From Castanea sativa (taxonomy: Eukaryota; Streptophyta; Magnoliopsida; Fagales; Fagaceae): DNA of 64,000 bases. Positions 45,848 to 57,239 of this stretch are shown piece after piece. Each line of letters starts with the position of its first letter. The stretch's first letter is position 1. The notes beneath the pieces were generated by a model. That model searched no databases and was not told where the DNA came from. It saw only the letters and a program-made list of their open reading frames with translations. The stretch lies in the NCBI RefSeq assembly GCF_040712315.1, contig NC_134024.1:24316658-24380657 (forward strand). Direction: 5' to 3'. The translations under genes and the position numbers were made by a program.

Positions 45848-45923
45848 TGTTCTCTCTTACAAAAAGAGCCCGAATGAAAGAAATCTGTATCTCTGGCCGT
45901 GCAAGGACGTGCCGCCTAAAGAT

Positions 45924-45925
<2 letters not shown>

Positions 45926-45979
<54 letters not shown>
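45926..45979. repeat. (AT)n microsatellite in the MYB leader/promoter
   Basis: About 26 AT units start roughly 80 bp upstream of the MYB ATG, between the ATG and the putative TATA box. Confidence 0.95.
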
Positions 45980-45983
<4 letters not shown>

Positions 45984-46172
45984 ATATTGTTTTCTGATTT
46001 CCTTGTACGTACTACCCTAGTTTGTCAATGCTACTGCTTTTTTCCATATTTTTCTTAGCCACGTATGTATGTTTGAAAGATTCTGTGATTCGTCTTTCCC
46101 AGAAAAGATAGATTTTCTCTCTTGCGTGTGGGAGAATGTGATGAGTATATAGTCTAACTTACCAAACAAAAT

Positions 46173-46186
46173 GGAGAGACTATATA
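46173..46186 (-). promoter_or_regulatory. Putative TATA box of the MYB gene
   Basis: CTATATATAG read on the minus strand, about 330 bp upstream of the ATG, which would put the AT microsatellite in the 5' UTR. The AT microsatellite itself could serve instead. Confidence 0.4.
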
Positions 46187-46434
46187 TAGGTTTGTGAATT
46201 GTAACGATATTAAGATTTGTTTTTTATGAAATAATATTTAAAAAGTGAGACTATAGAAAAGAGTGATGTTTTTTAAGTCAATGAATAATGGACACTTATA
46301 TATTTTGTTAAAAACTTTGTAAATTAATTGGTATTTTTTAGTGTTTTAACGAAATGACCAGAATTCAAATCATTCCTCACATAACTATCAAATTATATAT
46401 AAAAAAATAGACACTTAGCTTATATGTAAGTTCT

Positions 46435-47215
46435 TATTGTGATGCATCATATGTGAGATCAAAACATTCTTATGAAGGATATACATATTTTTTCAAAAAA
46501 TATATATTATATTGAGGAAATATGTTTTTAGTAAGATAATCAATTTGGAGTATATATCACTCTAGAATAAAGAGACAATTCTTTTAACCTGAAATTGACA
46601 ACTATAGAGTCTGCCACGTGATCACAAAGTGACACAAGGCCAATGACCGCACCCGAAGCCAGACTTAATACCAAATTTGCCTATGGTAAACGTCACCATG
46701 GCCAGTCTTATCTCCAAATTTGGCAATGGCAACTGTTTCATAAAGAAAGCCAAAAAAAGAGCTGACGCGTCCATCTCCTACCATTTCTTACATGTGAAGG
46801 ATTCATAAAGAGTTATTATAAACCTTCACTAGTGTGGAGGAATAAAAATTAGAAACGTCAAGAGTTTTGCAGTTTAACTGACACTTCATGTTATTCCCAA
46901 TAAAGATATTTAAGATTTAAAGCCCCCTCCCTAACTATCGAATTATTACAAATAAATAAATAAAACATATGAGAAGCTGTAATTAGTGAATAACTTTGAA
47001 TGGAACAAAAATTTTTTATCCTTCCACATAAGTAAAAACTAAAATATTTATTATAAAATTATTAAATATTGTGGGATCTACTATTCATATAAGAGGAAGA
47101 AGTACCATGGTACTTCTTGAAATATTATAATTACTTATGTTTATTTTAATAAAATCAAAAGAAAATTAATTAATGGTAAATTACAACTTCTTATATCCAA
47201 CTAGTCGAAGGACTT
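46435..47215. repeat. Second segmental duplication, copy 1
   Basis: Ordered blocks shared with 47222-48430: GAAGGATAT(A/G)CAT, AATATGTTTTTAG, AAATTGACAACT, GTGATCACAAAGTGACACAA, CACCATGGCCAGTCTTAT, CCATCTCCTACCATTTCTT, TTCATAAAGAG, CTGACACTTCAT, ATTAAATATTGTGGGAT and ATATCCAACTA. Confidence 0.85.
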
Positions 47216-47221
47216 ATTGCA

Positions 47222-48430
47222 CCAAAAAAAATCTCATATGAAGGATATGCATGTTTTCTTAATATATATGTTGAGAAAATATGTTTTTAGCAATATAACC
47301 AATTTGAAGTGTACCACTCTAAAATAAGGGGATAATTCCTTTATTGACCTAAAATTGACAACTGCAGAGCTTGCCATGTGATCACAAAGTGACACAAAGC
47401 CAGTAAACGCACGTAAGACCGGATGTAACACCAAATTTGCCAATGGTAACCATCACCATGGCCAGTCTTATCACCAAATTTGCCAATAATAACTACATAA
47501 AGAAAGTCACAATAAGAGGTGACCATCCATCTCCTACCATTTCTTGCATACAAAGGAATCTTTACATGGGTGGAGCTATATATTGACTTTGGGGGGGAGG
47601 ATGCCCCCCAAATTTTTATTTTATTTTAAATATTAATATATTATTAGGTACTAATCTTAGTAATTTTGTTCAATAAAATTAGACTTTGCCCCCTTTAACA
47701 ATACCATCAATTCATAGTTTTAGCATTTTCTACCTTTTAAGGGCCATAACAAATTTATAGATTAAATATAAAACAAAATATACAAGCACAAAAGAATTAG
47801 TCCAATAACAAAAATTACCGATAAAAAGCTTTTAAAAAAAATTAAGCCCAATTAACCAATATAGTTTACCCAAAACAAACAACCTAGCTCTTTAAAAAGT
47901 TTTAAACAAAAATCCTTATTGGTTAAGTAGTAAAGTCAATGGTCGGAGTTACTGCACACAGCGAGCAACAGAGTCGTCCTCCCTAACTCCAAGTCTTGGC
48001 TCGGTCCTTGAATCAATAGTTCATAAAGAGCTATTATAAACTTTCACTAGAATGGAGGAAAAAAATTAGATACGTCAAAAGTTTTGTAGTTCAACTGACA
48101 CTTCATAATGTTTTCAATAGAGATTTTCAAGATTCAAAACCCCCACCTCAACTATCAAATTATTTATAATTAAAAAAAAAATCAAACACATGACAAACTG
48201 TAATTACTGGATAATACCGATAATGGGACAAGATTTTTTTATTCTTACACTTAAGTAAAAGCTAAAATATTTTATTATAAAATTATTAAATATTGTGGGA
48301 TAGGAAGGAGAAATACCACTGTGCTATACTCTTGAAATATCATAATTACTTATGTATATTTTGTTTTAATCAAAAGAAAATTAATAAATGGTTAAAATAA
48401 CAACTTCGTATATCCAACTAATTAACTGAA
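47222..48430. repeat. Second segmental duplication, copy 2 (with insertion)
   Basis: Direct neighbour of copy 1. It contains about 460 bp (roughly 47562-48020) absent from copy 1, placed between CATTTCTTGCAT... and TTCATAAAGAG. Confidence 0.85.
47562..48020. mobile_element. Unclassified ~460-bp insertion in duplication copy 2
   Basis: Begins near GGGTGGAGCTATATATTGAC with a G9/C6 run and ends near GGCTCGGTCCTTGAATC. Copy 1 shows the uninterrupted site. No inverted ends, poly-A or coding motif is seen. The GC-rich right end with GGTCCTTGAATC could be a worn box B on one strand, but I do not assign a class. Confidence 0.45.
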
Positions 48431-49742
48431 AACCTGATTGTACTGTTTTAATTATGAACTTACAGAGAATATAAATTACTGAAAATAAGATACAATGAAA
48501 TAATATTTAATATCACAAACAAACAAAAATCAGATTATTTCAAATTGAATTATTGCTACAAAACCCTATGCCATCTCAAAAACCTATGGAAAAATTATGT
48601 ACTTTGATACTTTCAATGACGATAACTATCAAACTGGTAGCAGGAAAAATTAAATTTGAAATCATAATGGAGATTAAATTATAAGCTTACTATTTTAATC
48701 AAATTTTAATAGAAGATTGGAATAATAAAAAAAAAAAAACCAAAGAGTACCTATCAAAATATGATTTTGAAAAAAATTTAGCACCAACTTAACAATAATT
48801 TAAGGATAATTAACATATAAATTTTAAATAGTAAAGTCATTTTGGAAATATTAAATAGCCAAGTTTCAACCAATATAATCAAATCCAACGACACCAACAC
48901 ATATTAGAAAATTCATATAAGGTTAGCACAAAATGTTGCTTAGATAAGCATATCAAAGCACTCTGCAAAATAGAAGTTTTAGCAAAGATGTGAAAAAGAA
49001 TGGCTTGCTAAATGGGCAGATAATGTCACCTACTTAGGATTATTAGGTTGTAGCCAATTTGATCAATAGAACGTTGTAGAATTTAAAACATTGTAGAATA
49101 AAGCTGAAAGAAGCAATCTTTTTAAGCAGAATTTATTAATGTTACAATGTGCTCAGGCTCATTATCTTGAGCATATATTAATCGTTTCCATTAATAAAAT
49201 ACCACTACTTATCAAACAAAAAAGTAATAATTTTTATGTAATTCTTCAGACTATCTTGTGTGTTTATTATGAACAAAAAGACTGATTGAAATGGTGAAAA
49301 TTTCAACATGGTTTCACACCAATACATATTATAAATTTCATATAATTCATACACCAAGTTTCAGCCTGTGTATTTTTTCAAAATAGATGAATGCTAGAAG
49401 GCAGAGAAGCAACTGGGAGGGGAATATCGGAGTCAGGGAAACATGACCAATACCCATATAGTGGAGAAGATACATGACTAGAGTGGAGACATATAAGGCT
49501 GGCGTTTTAGGGTTTGAGAGAGGAGCAGAGTGAAGCGTGACTAAAAGATAGAAGAAAGAAGCAGATGAGAGGGGGATTGTGTGAGAGACTGAGAGTTGGC
49601 CTTTTAAAATAAAAAGAAAAAGAAAATAGTGGTGATGTGAAAAATTGTGGGAACTTCAAAGGTTTCGGTTATATATATATATATATAAGAATATAAAACA
49701 AAAACAAAAAAAAACCTTTAAGTGTACATTTGAGTATGGAAA
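48431..49742. other. Intergenic, no gene seen
   Basis: AT-rich. A degraded frame near 48985-49275 has no motif I can name. A GA-rich segment lies at about 49500-49600 and a short AT repeat near 49670. Confidence 0.45.
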
Positions 49743-50136
49743 AAGTTTGGCTACAAACTTGGTTGTAGCCTAAAAATACAACTCTTATTTCAAAAATTAA
49801 TTTGACTATATATTTTAAAAATCTAACTGTTAAATTGAATGTTTTTTAAGTTCTTATTTCTTAACAAACATCTAAAATTTTGTGCTAATAAGATTTTATT
49901 TATTATTCAATCAATTAACTTATTTTTTATGCATAATTTTAAACTACAAAAACTTGAAATTTAAATATTTGATTGATGACATAGGTATAATTATTTGATA
50001 TTCTGGAAATTTGTAAACTTGGAAGATATAAAAGAAAATGCAATCCAATCATGGATTTGTGAAAATTCACATCCAATAGAAAGATGTTGAATGAAGTTGT
50101 ATTCTTAGGTTACAACAAAGTTTGTTGCCAAACTTT
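49743..50136. mobile_element. 394-bp MITE with ~29-bp inverted ends
   Basis: The left end AAAGTTTGGCTACAAACTTG.. (49743-49771) is inverted with few mismatches at 50108-50136 (..AAGTTTGTTGCCAAACTTT). The AT-rich core has no coding capacity. Relatives lie at 51463-51850 and 44590-44850. Confidence 0.75.
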
Positions 50137-50164
50137 GTCCTTTAGGTATTGCTTAAAAAAGTTT

Positions 50165-50597
50165 AGGTTATCTTTGGTAGCAGTTTTTTTTTTTTTTTTT
50201 CCAAAAACTTGTTTTTGAGAACATAAAGAAAAAACAATTTTCTTGTATTTTTAAATCAAAAATATGTTTGGTTAGTTGAAATAAAAATAATAAAAAAATT
50301 GAAGAAAAAATAGAAAATACTAAAATATGTTGTTACTAGGATTTGAACTCTAATGCTAACTCATTAAATGAAACAGATTTATTAAATTAAATGCATATTT
50401 TCATAAACTTTTGAAAATTAGAAACTAAAAGCAACATTTTGTATGTTTTCAATTTCCTTCACAAATTGAGTTTTAAGAATAGTTTTTTTTTTATTCATTT
50501 TGAGTGGTCAAACAAGTTTTTTAGTCTTAAAAAATAGAAAATTGTTTTTGAAAACAAAAAATAAAGGGAAAAAATAGTTATTAAACATGCCCTTAGC
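50165..50597. mobile_element. MITE-like, T-rich ends
   Basis: The left end TCTTTGGTAGCAGTTTTT and the right end AATAGTTATTAAACATGCCC are loosely inverted, with paired inner blocks (AAAACAATTTTCTTGTATTTTT against AATAGAAAATTGTTTTTG). The edges are approximate. Confidence 0.45.
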
Positions 50598-51462
50598 ATT
50601 TTTATTTTCTCAACTCTTTTTTTTTCAAATAATTTAAATTTAAATTTTATAACATAAAAGTTACAAAAAAATTATATCTTATGATAAAACTATATAAATA
50701 AGCTACTGAAAATAATTTATTCTTAAACACATTTTAAATATTCTAACGATTTTTTTAAAAAAAAAAACCATTAATTTGTTTAAAATGAAAATTAAAACAA
50801 CAACCTATAGCTTTAAACAAGACTAGCTATAAAAGATCTTGGCATAAATTTCAGACTTGATCAACCAAAAAAATAAATATAAAAGTCTATATAACTTCCA
50901 ACATGTCAAAATAAGACACGTGATAGCTACAAATGAGCCTGAGGCCCAACACATGACAAAGGTAGTATAATGGGTTCAAATTTAACCAAACAAATAAAGT
51001 AGATGTCAGTATTCAAATTTAATACTTCACGACGAAATAGTATATGATTTAAAATAAATTTAACACCAATCTTAGCATAGAGGCTTCCAATTACTCGTTA
51101 CAAATATAGTTTATTTATAGGACCTAGAGCAAGAACTAATTTCCAAAAACACCTCTCAAAAGTATAGATCCAAACCTTAAAAAAATCTAATAATTCTCTT
51201 ATATAAATGGCTATAATTTGCTGCCTCTCTTCTATTTTCTTCCAACTCTTTACTAGTGGTTTGTGAAAAGGCTCAAGAACTTCTAGGATACTAGTTACAC
51301 CGATTTGGAGTTTTAAGTAATAGTTCAGTACTCGGCAGTAATGATTATTATTATTATTATTATTATTATATTTCATATTGGTTGTTTAAACCCCACTTCC
51401 CCTTCCCCCCATAACAATCTAATATTTTTGAAAAATCACTCAAATATGCTATAATGTTTTAA
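50598..51462. other. Intergenic, no gene seen
   Basis: AT-rich, with an ATT microsatellite near 51345-51370. The minus-strand frame over 51098-51376 starts in that microsatellite and is not supported. Confidence 0.45.
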
Positions 51463-51850
51463 AGGACAAAATTTAGTTATAAAATTTGTTGTAGACTAAA
51501 GCTACAATCTTACTCAATAAAATAAGTATTACTACATATTTTAAAGATCTAATTGTTAAATTATATGTTCTTTACGCTTTTAATACACATGCCAAATTTT
51601 GTGTTAATAGGATATTATTTTTTATATAATCTATAAGTTTATATTTTATGCATAATTCTAAAGTACACAAACTTGCAATTTTAAAAAATTATTGATGATA
51701 TAGTTATTGATATTTAATTTTCTAAAAATTTCGCAAGAATGAAGGATATAAGAAGAAGATGTAATCCAATAGTGCATTTGTCAAAATTCATCTCCAATAA
51801 AAAGATATTGAGTAAGGTTGTAGTCTAAGGTTTCACCAAAATTTATTTTA
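51463..51850. mobile_element. Second copy of the 394-bp MITE family
   Basis: Shares the ordered blocks of 49743-50136 (TGTAG.CTAAA, CTAATTGTTAAATT, TTTTATGCATAATT, TGTAATCCAATAGTGCATTTGT, CATCTCCAATA.AAAGAT.TTGA) and is more eroded at the ends. Confidence 0.7.
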
Positions 51851-51911
51851 GTCCTTTAACTTTCAAGGTTATTCAATTAAGGCTTTTCTATAACTTTTAT
51901 TATATGTAGTG

Positions 51912-51919
51912 GTTAATTT
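51912..51919 (+). repeat. 8-bp target duplication GTTAATTT (left)
   Basis: Identical to 52708-52715 on the other side of the hAT-like element. Confidence 0.85.
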
Positions 51920-52707
51920 TAGGGATGGCAATAGGGCGGGGCGGGGCCGAAGGATGGGATCTTCGCCCCTGCCCCGTATAGATTTTTCTTGTCTCATCCC
52001 CGCCCCACATAATGGGGAAAATTTCTTGCCCCATCCCCGCCCCTTAAGGTTTCGCGAAGACCTACGAAGCTTCGCCCTACACTGTAAAATTTTATTTCTT
52101 GTTAATTTTCCCTATAACTATTACCATTTTTTCAAATAAAATGACACGTTTCAATATTAAAAATATACTTGAAATTATAAATAAATTTATCCTATCAAAT
52201 CAAACTATTTTTTAACAAAAACTAAATAATATTATCTAAATGTTTAACAAGACAATGTCACAACAAAAATCTCATAGTATGACACAAAAATCTCATATTA
52301 TGTTAATGATGAAAAGTAAGTTGAGACAGACATATGAATCATGAATGAAAAGACAAAAAAAAAAAAAAAAGAAGTTAAAACTGGTACCTTATTTCCAACT
52401 TTGCTTGAGAGAAAAGAGAGGTAGAACCACGTTAGGTAGAATAAAATAAGCTGATGATATTTTTGTTTAAATAGTAGGACTTTAGAGTATGAAAAAATTA
52501 CAACTTAATCCTTATTAATGCGGGGTGGGGCGTGGCGTGACATGGCGTGGCGTGGCGGGGCGGGGCGGGCCTAAAAAGTGTAAACCCATCCCCGCCCTGC
52601 CCTATGGTGCGGATTTAAAATCTCGCCCCATCCTCGTCCCATCACCTTTGCGAGGTGGGAAAAACCCGCACAGGGTGAAGCGGGGAGGGGAAAAATTGCC
52701 ATCCCTA
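51920..52707. mobile_element. Non-autonomous hAT-like element with GC-rich arms, 788 bp
   Basis: The ends are TAGGGATGGCAAT and ATTGCCATCCCTA, a perfect 13-bp inverted pair starting TAGGG as in hAT elements, with an 8-bp target duplication. The arms (to about 52080 and from about 52520) are strongly GC-rich, with repeated GGGGCGGGGC and GGCGTGGCGTGG words. The core is AT-rich. No transposase is encoded. Confidence 0.88.
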
Positions 52708-52715
52708 GTTAATTT
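52708..52715 (+). repeat. 8-bp target duplication GTTAATTT (right)
   Basis: Partner of 51912-51919. Confidence 0.85.
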
Positions 52716-52974
52716 TCTAAATTTTTTAAAAAAAGTCTGAAATGTATTTTTCAAACTTTTTTTTTCCAAAAATTTTTAACAAAAGTTGAAAAAAAATACT
52801 TTGATTGAATAAATCTAAAACTTAGAGGACTAAAATAAATGAAATAAAAGTTAGAGGACTTATGTGAATTCAGAAAAAACTTAAATGAGTTTTGCATTTA
52901 AGCCCATTTATTTTTTACTTCTTTGTTTGATAGAAACTTGTTTTGCAACATAAAATGTTACATAGTATTGAAAC

Positions 52975-53736
52975 TGTAAGCGCACAATTGTACCCGGACC
53001 CAAAAACAAGTGTTGGGCTCAGGCCCAATGAGCCTTATGCAATAAAATTTATAGAGTATGGATTTGAAATCTAGGTTCGGGATGTTGGAAGTTTAATTGA
53101 TAGGCTAGAGTGCCACTATCTGTGCAAATGATAAACGAATATGACAAAGAGACCTTCTCGGACTTAAGCCGAAGACGAGTTGTATAAATATTCTCTTTCT
53201 ATGCCAAAGTTTACAACCCTTAGTACCTATTTTTCTCAGCAGAAGGTGCAGATCCCCCTCTCTTTCCTCTCTCTTCTCCTTATATACTTCTTCTTCTTTA
53301 CTGGTTTATCCACGTGTCGTACAAATCTTTCCCTTGGATACTTGTCCTATCCACCGCCTTCTTGAAGTCTTCAAACAATAGCAGGGAGGCTGAATTCTAC
53401 TGTTCATGGGTCACTTCCCCATTAATGCGACTAGGGAGGTAGATGCAGGGTCTTTAATGTGGAGGTAGCAGCCTTTTCCTTAGATATTTCTCTCACATCC
53501 TTGCTTCTAAAGGGTGTTTGGATCACCCTCTTACCCATTAGTTTTTCCAGAATTCTGTCTCTAACCCGTTTAGCAAGTCCTAAGGTCGTTGTTGGGCCTG
53601 TCCGAGGAGATATTCCTCCTCAGACCTTTACAGTGCAGACTGACTTGTGGGCCTAGATGCCCTAATCAAAACAAACTGGTACTAGCCAATCAGGCCCAAA
53701 ACCCAAATGTTTATTCAAGAGTTTTTACCCCCCACA
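52975..53736 (-). repeat. 3' LTR, 762 bp
   Basis: In plus orientation it runs TGTAAGCGCACAATTG...CCCCCCACA, so on the element strand it is TGTGGGGGG...CTTACA. The first ~150 bp match 63850-64000 nearly base for base. A TATA box (TATATAAG on the minus strand) lies near 53280. Confidence 0.9.
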
Positions 53737-54236
53737 ATAGCCCCTCAAAACTTTATTTTGCCCTTCCCATCCGAGGAGAGAAATAGAGTTTTGATCCGAC
53801 CAACACACCTCCCACACGCTTTGTAAACCGCCACGCGTGTGTGGGTCCTTTCGTTTCCTGAAAACGCTTCTGATGCTTCGAAACCTGGAACGCGCGCATT
53901 TATGACCGCAAGTTACATCCTGTTCCCCACGTTCAACGGTGAGATGAACATCCAACGGTCCAGGTTGGCTCTGAAAATTTAAGCGGTAGAACTTTAATTT
54001 CGAGGTCGCCTCCCGCACGTCAAAACGCCTGGGAACCTGTACCTTCATTCATTCTTTCAGAGATCTATCGCATCTAAGTGTCAATCATCACCTTTTCTCT
54101 CCAGAAGCTCTTGAAGAATCGCATAACCAATTCCCGTAAGTTTTCACTTTTCTTTATTCATTCCTTCTGGGCTTCTGTCCTCGGCCACCATTTAAACTCC
54201 TTTTCTTCCTTTAACTTTCATTTTTGCCCTTACCAA

Positions 54237-56811
54237 ATGGGTAGATTTAAGTGTTTGGTGGATTCTGACGCCGGTATGGAAAGTTTTAGGGCCAAGTACC
54301 AAATTCCCAATGACATAGGCTTGAGATACTGCCCAGTAGAAGCCGTAGGTAGCGCTAGGAAAGACGGAGAAGTCATCATTCCCATGATTGCCTTCATAGA
54401 AGGTGGGATGACTCTCCCCATGAGAAATATGACCAGCGAATACCTTCGCAACCATAGGTTATGCCCAGACCAGTGCGCGCCAAATGTGTTTAGGGTCTTA
54501 GGTAGTGTTGATGCTCTAAACGAGCAAATGGGCCTAAACCTTACATGGCACGACGTTGCCTATATGTACGAGTGTCATAAACTTAAAAATGTAGGATATT
54601 ACATCAAATCCCGATCTAACATAGTTAGGCTGATTTCCTGCCTTCCTAAATCCAACAAAGGCATGAAAGACGACTACCTCGTCTCCTCAGGAAACTGGTA
54701 TGACGGTCCTCACTACCCAGTCGAATGGGGAGAGCCAGGTGTGACTCCTTAGGAGTTAAATTTCTTAACCCGTGATTCAATCCCGTTACCTTTACCATTT
54801 CAATTCATATTGCACACTATTACTTCTTGCCTTAATGTTTATCACTAATCTGACCATGTTTGTTTTCTCGGATGCCTTTTTTCTCACAGATAAACAACAC
54901 GTACGTCCACGCCTCAGCCTTTGCAACGTTGCTGACTTAAACCGTGTCCTCTGCTCAGAAGTATTTGTCAACGAGGACCTACAAGTGAGGGCTGCCCACC
55001 TGATACTGGGATACGACCCCATATCAGTGGACTTCCAGGAAATTGAAAACGCAATCATCGCGGGGGATAGGCGACGCAGAAGGATAAACATGGCAAGACC
55101 AGGCTTCCTATCCAATCGCGAACTTCCCGACGATCCCACCACCATTCTATACACATGCCCTTTCGCAGCGATTCCCCTCTCGGCGCACTCCCAGACAACC
55201 GCCGTCCGAGAAGAACAAGCGTCCTCGCAACACTCGTTGGACGAAGAGATAAACCAATTTCAACTCGAGGACGTTGAAAGGCCTCGAGGAGATCCACCTG
55301 TTATTCTCTAGAACAACGAGCGTGCACCCGCCGAGACTTCAGGGATACAAGGTCTGGTGATTGCCCAGCCTGACTCCAGCTCTGAAGAAGAAGAGATGGA
55401 CGCTTTAAAGCAATTGATGCACAAAAGGGTGCGAGAGTCTCCCAAAAGGGAGCAGGTGGGTCGCAAGTCCCTCCATCACTGCCCCCACCCCCTCCTCCCT
55501 CTGATCCTAAGCCTCCCGTGGTGGAGCCTAAAAAGAAGAGAAAGAGCAAGGTCGAGGATACAGATGCAGAGGGGTAGAAAAAGTTGAAACAACAACAACA
55601 ACAATCAAAACCTAGCAAAGGAAAAGGACGTGCCTCCTCAGTGGAAAGCGGGGAGAACAGGGACCTTGCTAAGGTGCGTCGTGCACCGGCTAATTGGTTT
55701 CCCAAGCTCAAGCTAGACAGGGCACTAATCTCTTGCCAGTCTAACATTAGGGCGTTCCAAGAAGGCCATGCCCTCCACCTGGCCGATGCCTTGGAACGTC
55801 CCCTTCTTCTACCCAAGGACATGGAAGCCCTAGACAAGATGAACCAACCCCATCTGTTCCTTTCGCTAAAAAGGGACTTAGTCCTGGTAAGTATTTGAGT
55901 CTTATCCTCGCCTTATTTTTCATTACCCCTTACTATAAGAAACATTCTTATGTACTGGGGACTTGTGTTACTAATAGTGCATTCATTTTGATATTTCACC
56001 ACAGGCCATCCAGGAAGTCTTTGCTGCCGAGAAGTGGGTGGAGGATTCTCAGAAGACGGCTGGACTTGAATTGGAGCTTAGGCAAGAGACCGAGAAGTCC
56101 TTAGGCCAGGCCCTTGCGCAGAATGCGAAGCTAACCACACAGCTGGCGAAGCTAAAAAGGGAAAATGATGGTGCCGAGGCCAGCCTGAGGACAATAAGGA
56201 CCCAGGTGGAGGGGCAATGCAAGCTTCCTCGTCAAAAGGATGAAGAGTTATCAAAAGCTCAACAAGAACACTCCAACTTGAAGAAAGAGCTTGCCAGGAT
56301 GAAGGATGAGGCTTGTACCTTCAAGGACTCCATGGAGGCTGCAAAGAAGGCCGCTTACAAGGAAGGGGTAGTGGCAACAGAAAACCAGCTAATTGAAGAG
56401 TTCGTCGGGCTGTGCCGAGAGTATTGCCAGCAAGTTTGGGAGGAAACCTTAAATGTGGCAGGAATTCCCTCTACTTCCGAGCTGAGGAAGCCCGAAAACG
56501 TTTGGCTTCCCCTAGACATCTAGGAGATAGAAGAACTTCCTCCTATCACCCCTACCCCTGAGACAGCACCTTCCATGCTCCTTCCTAAGATCCCAGAGCC
56601 CATTCGTACTCCTACAGAACCTACAAGTTCCAATAAAGAGATTAAACAGGGTGAAGGTGCCGAGAAGGCTACGAGCCAAAGCGCCGAGCCTAACGTCCCT
56701 CCACCTGTGGCAATAGACAAGGGGAAACAAGCACAGTCCTCATTTGAAGTAGAGCTGAAACGCACAGAGGCTGCCAGCACTTCGGAGCAAAACCTCCCTT
56801 CAAAAGCTTAG
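54237..56811 (+). pseudogene. Opposite-strand ORF of the decayed TAT element (broken)
   Basis: Exon 1 (54237-54738) starts MGRFKCLVD and contains TLPMRNMTSEYLRNHRLC, CAPNVFRVLG and NLTWHDVAYMYECHKL. A GT-AG intron leads to exon 2 at 54890 (DKQHVRPRLSLC, VRAAHLILGYDP). The frame then meets a stop at about 55311. The acidic block (PDSSSEEEE) follows, then a frameshift inside a Pro/Lys-rich stretch. A later charged coiled-coil part (about 56038-56523) and an acidic/Pro tail to 56811 remain open. The layout matches the intact 643-residue gene at 26945-29135 (conserved head, basic middle, coiled coil, acidic tail), but the sequence has diverged. Not functional as it stands. Confidence 0.75.
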
Positions 56812-57239
56812 GGTCTAGGCTAGCTAGGACTTCTCCCTTTTCTTGCTATGTAACAAATTTTTAAATTTTTTGCTTGGAATGTAAATTAAGAGAAATTAAT
56901 GACAAACTGTTTGGTTTGATTTTCATTTGCCTTCCAATTTTTTAGTATAATAATGCTCATCAACACAAAAATGAATGAATGGAACAATTAACACCACTTG
57001 CAATATTTTAATTTGTCATGACTTTAAATAGAAGCACACATACTTAGCTTATACTTTGCAAATCATGACCCACGAACAAGACATATGTGAAACAACAATA
57101 TACAATAAAAAACTTAACTTAGAATTTAACTTGGGACGTAAAGCAATCCAAGTGTTTCATCAACTCCTCAGCACTAATGTGATATGGTTTTTTTTTTTTG
57201 CTAATGTTCTCAAAGTAAAGGGTTCAAAGACCTGACACA
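56812..57239. other. Element-internal spacer
   Basis: Sequence between the opposite-strand ORF and the 151-bp array; no motif recognised. Confidence 0.6.

Noticed and set aside
45651..46058. Plus-strand frames through the MYB leader
   Set aside because: They translate the AT microsatellite (YIYIYI) and the antisense of MYB exon 1.
48985..49275. Degraded frame (KEWLAKWADNVTYLG, then SNLFKQNLLMLQCAQ) as a possible old viral or retroelement piece
   Set aside because: Two stops, no catalytic or structural motif I can name, and AT-rich context; too weak to assign.
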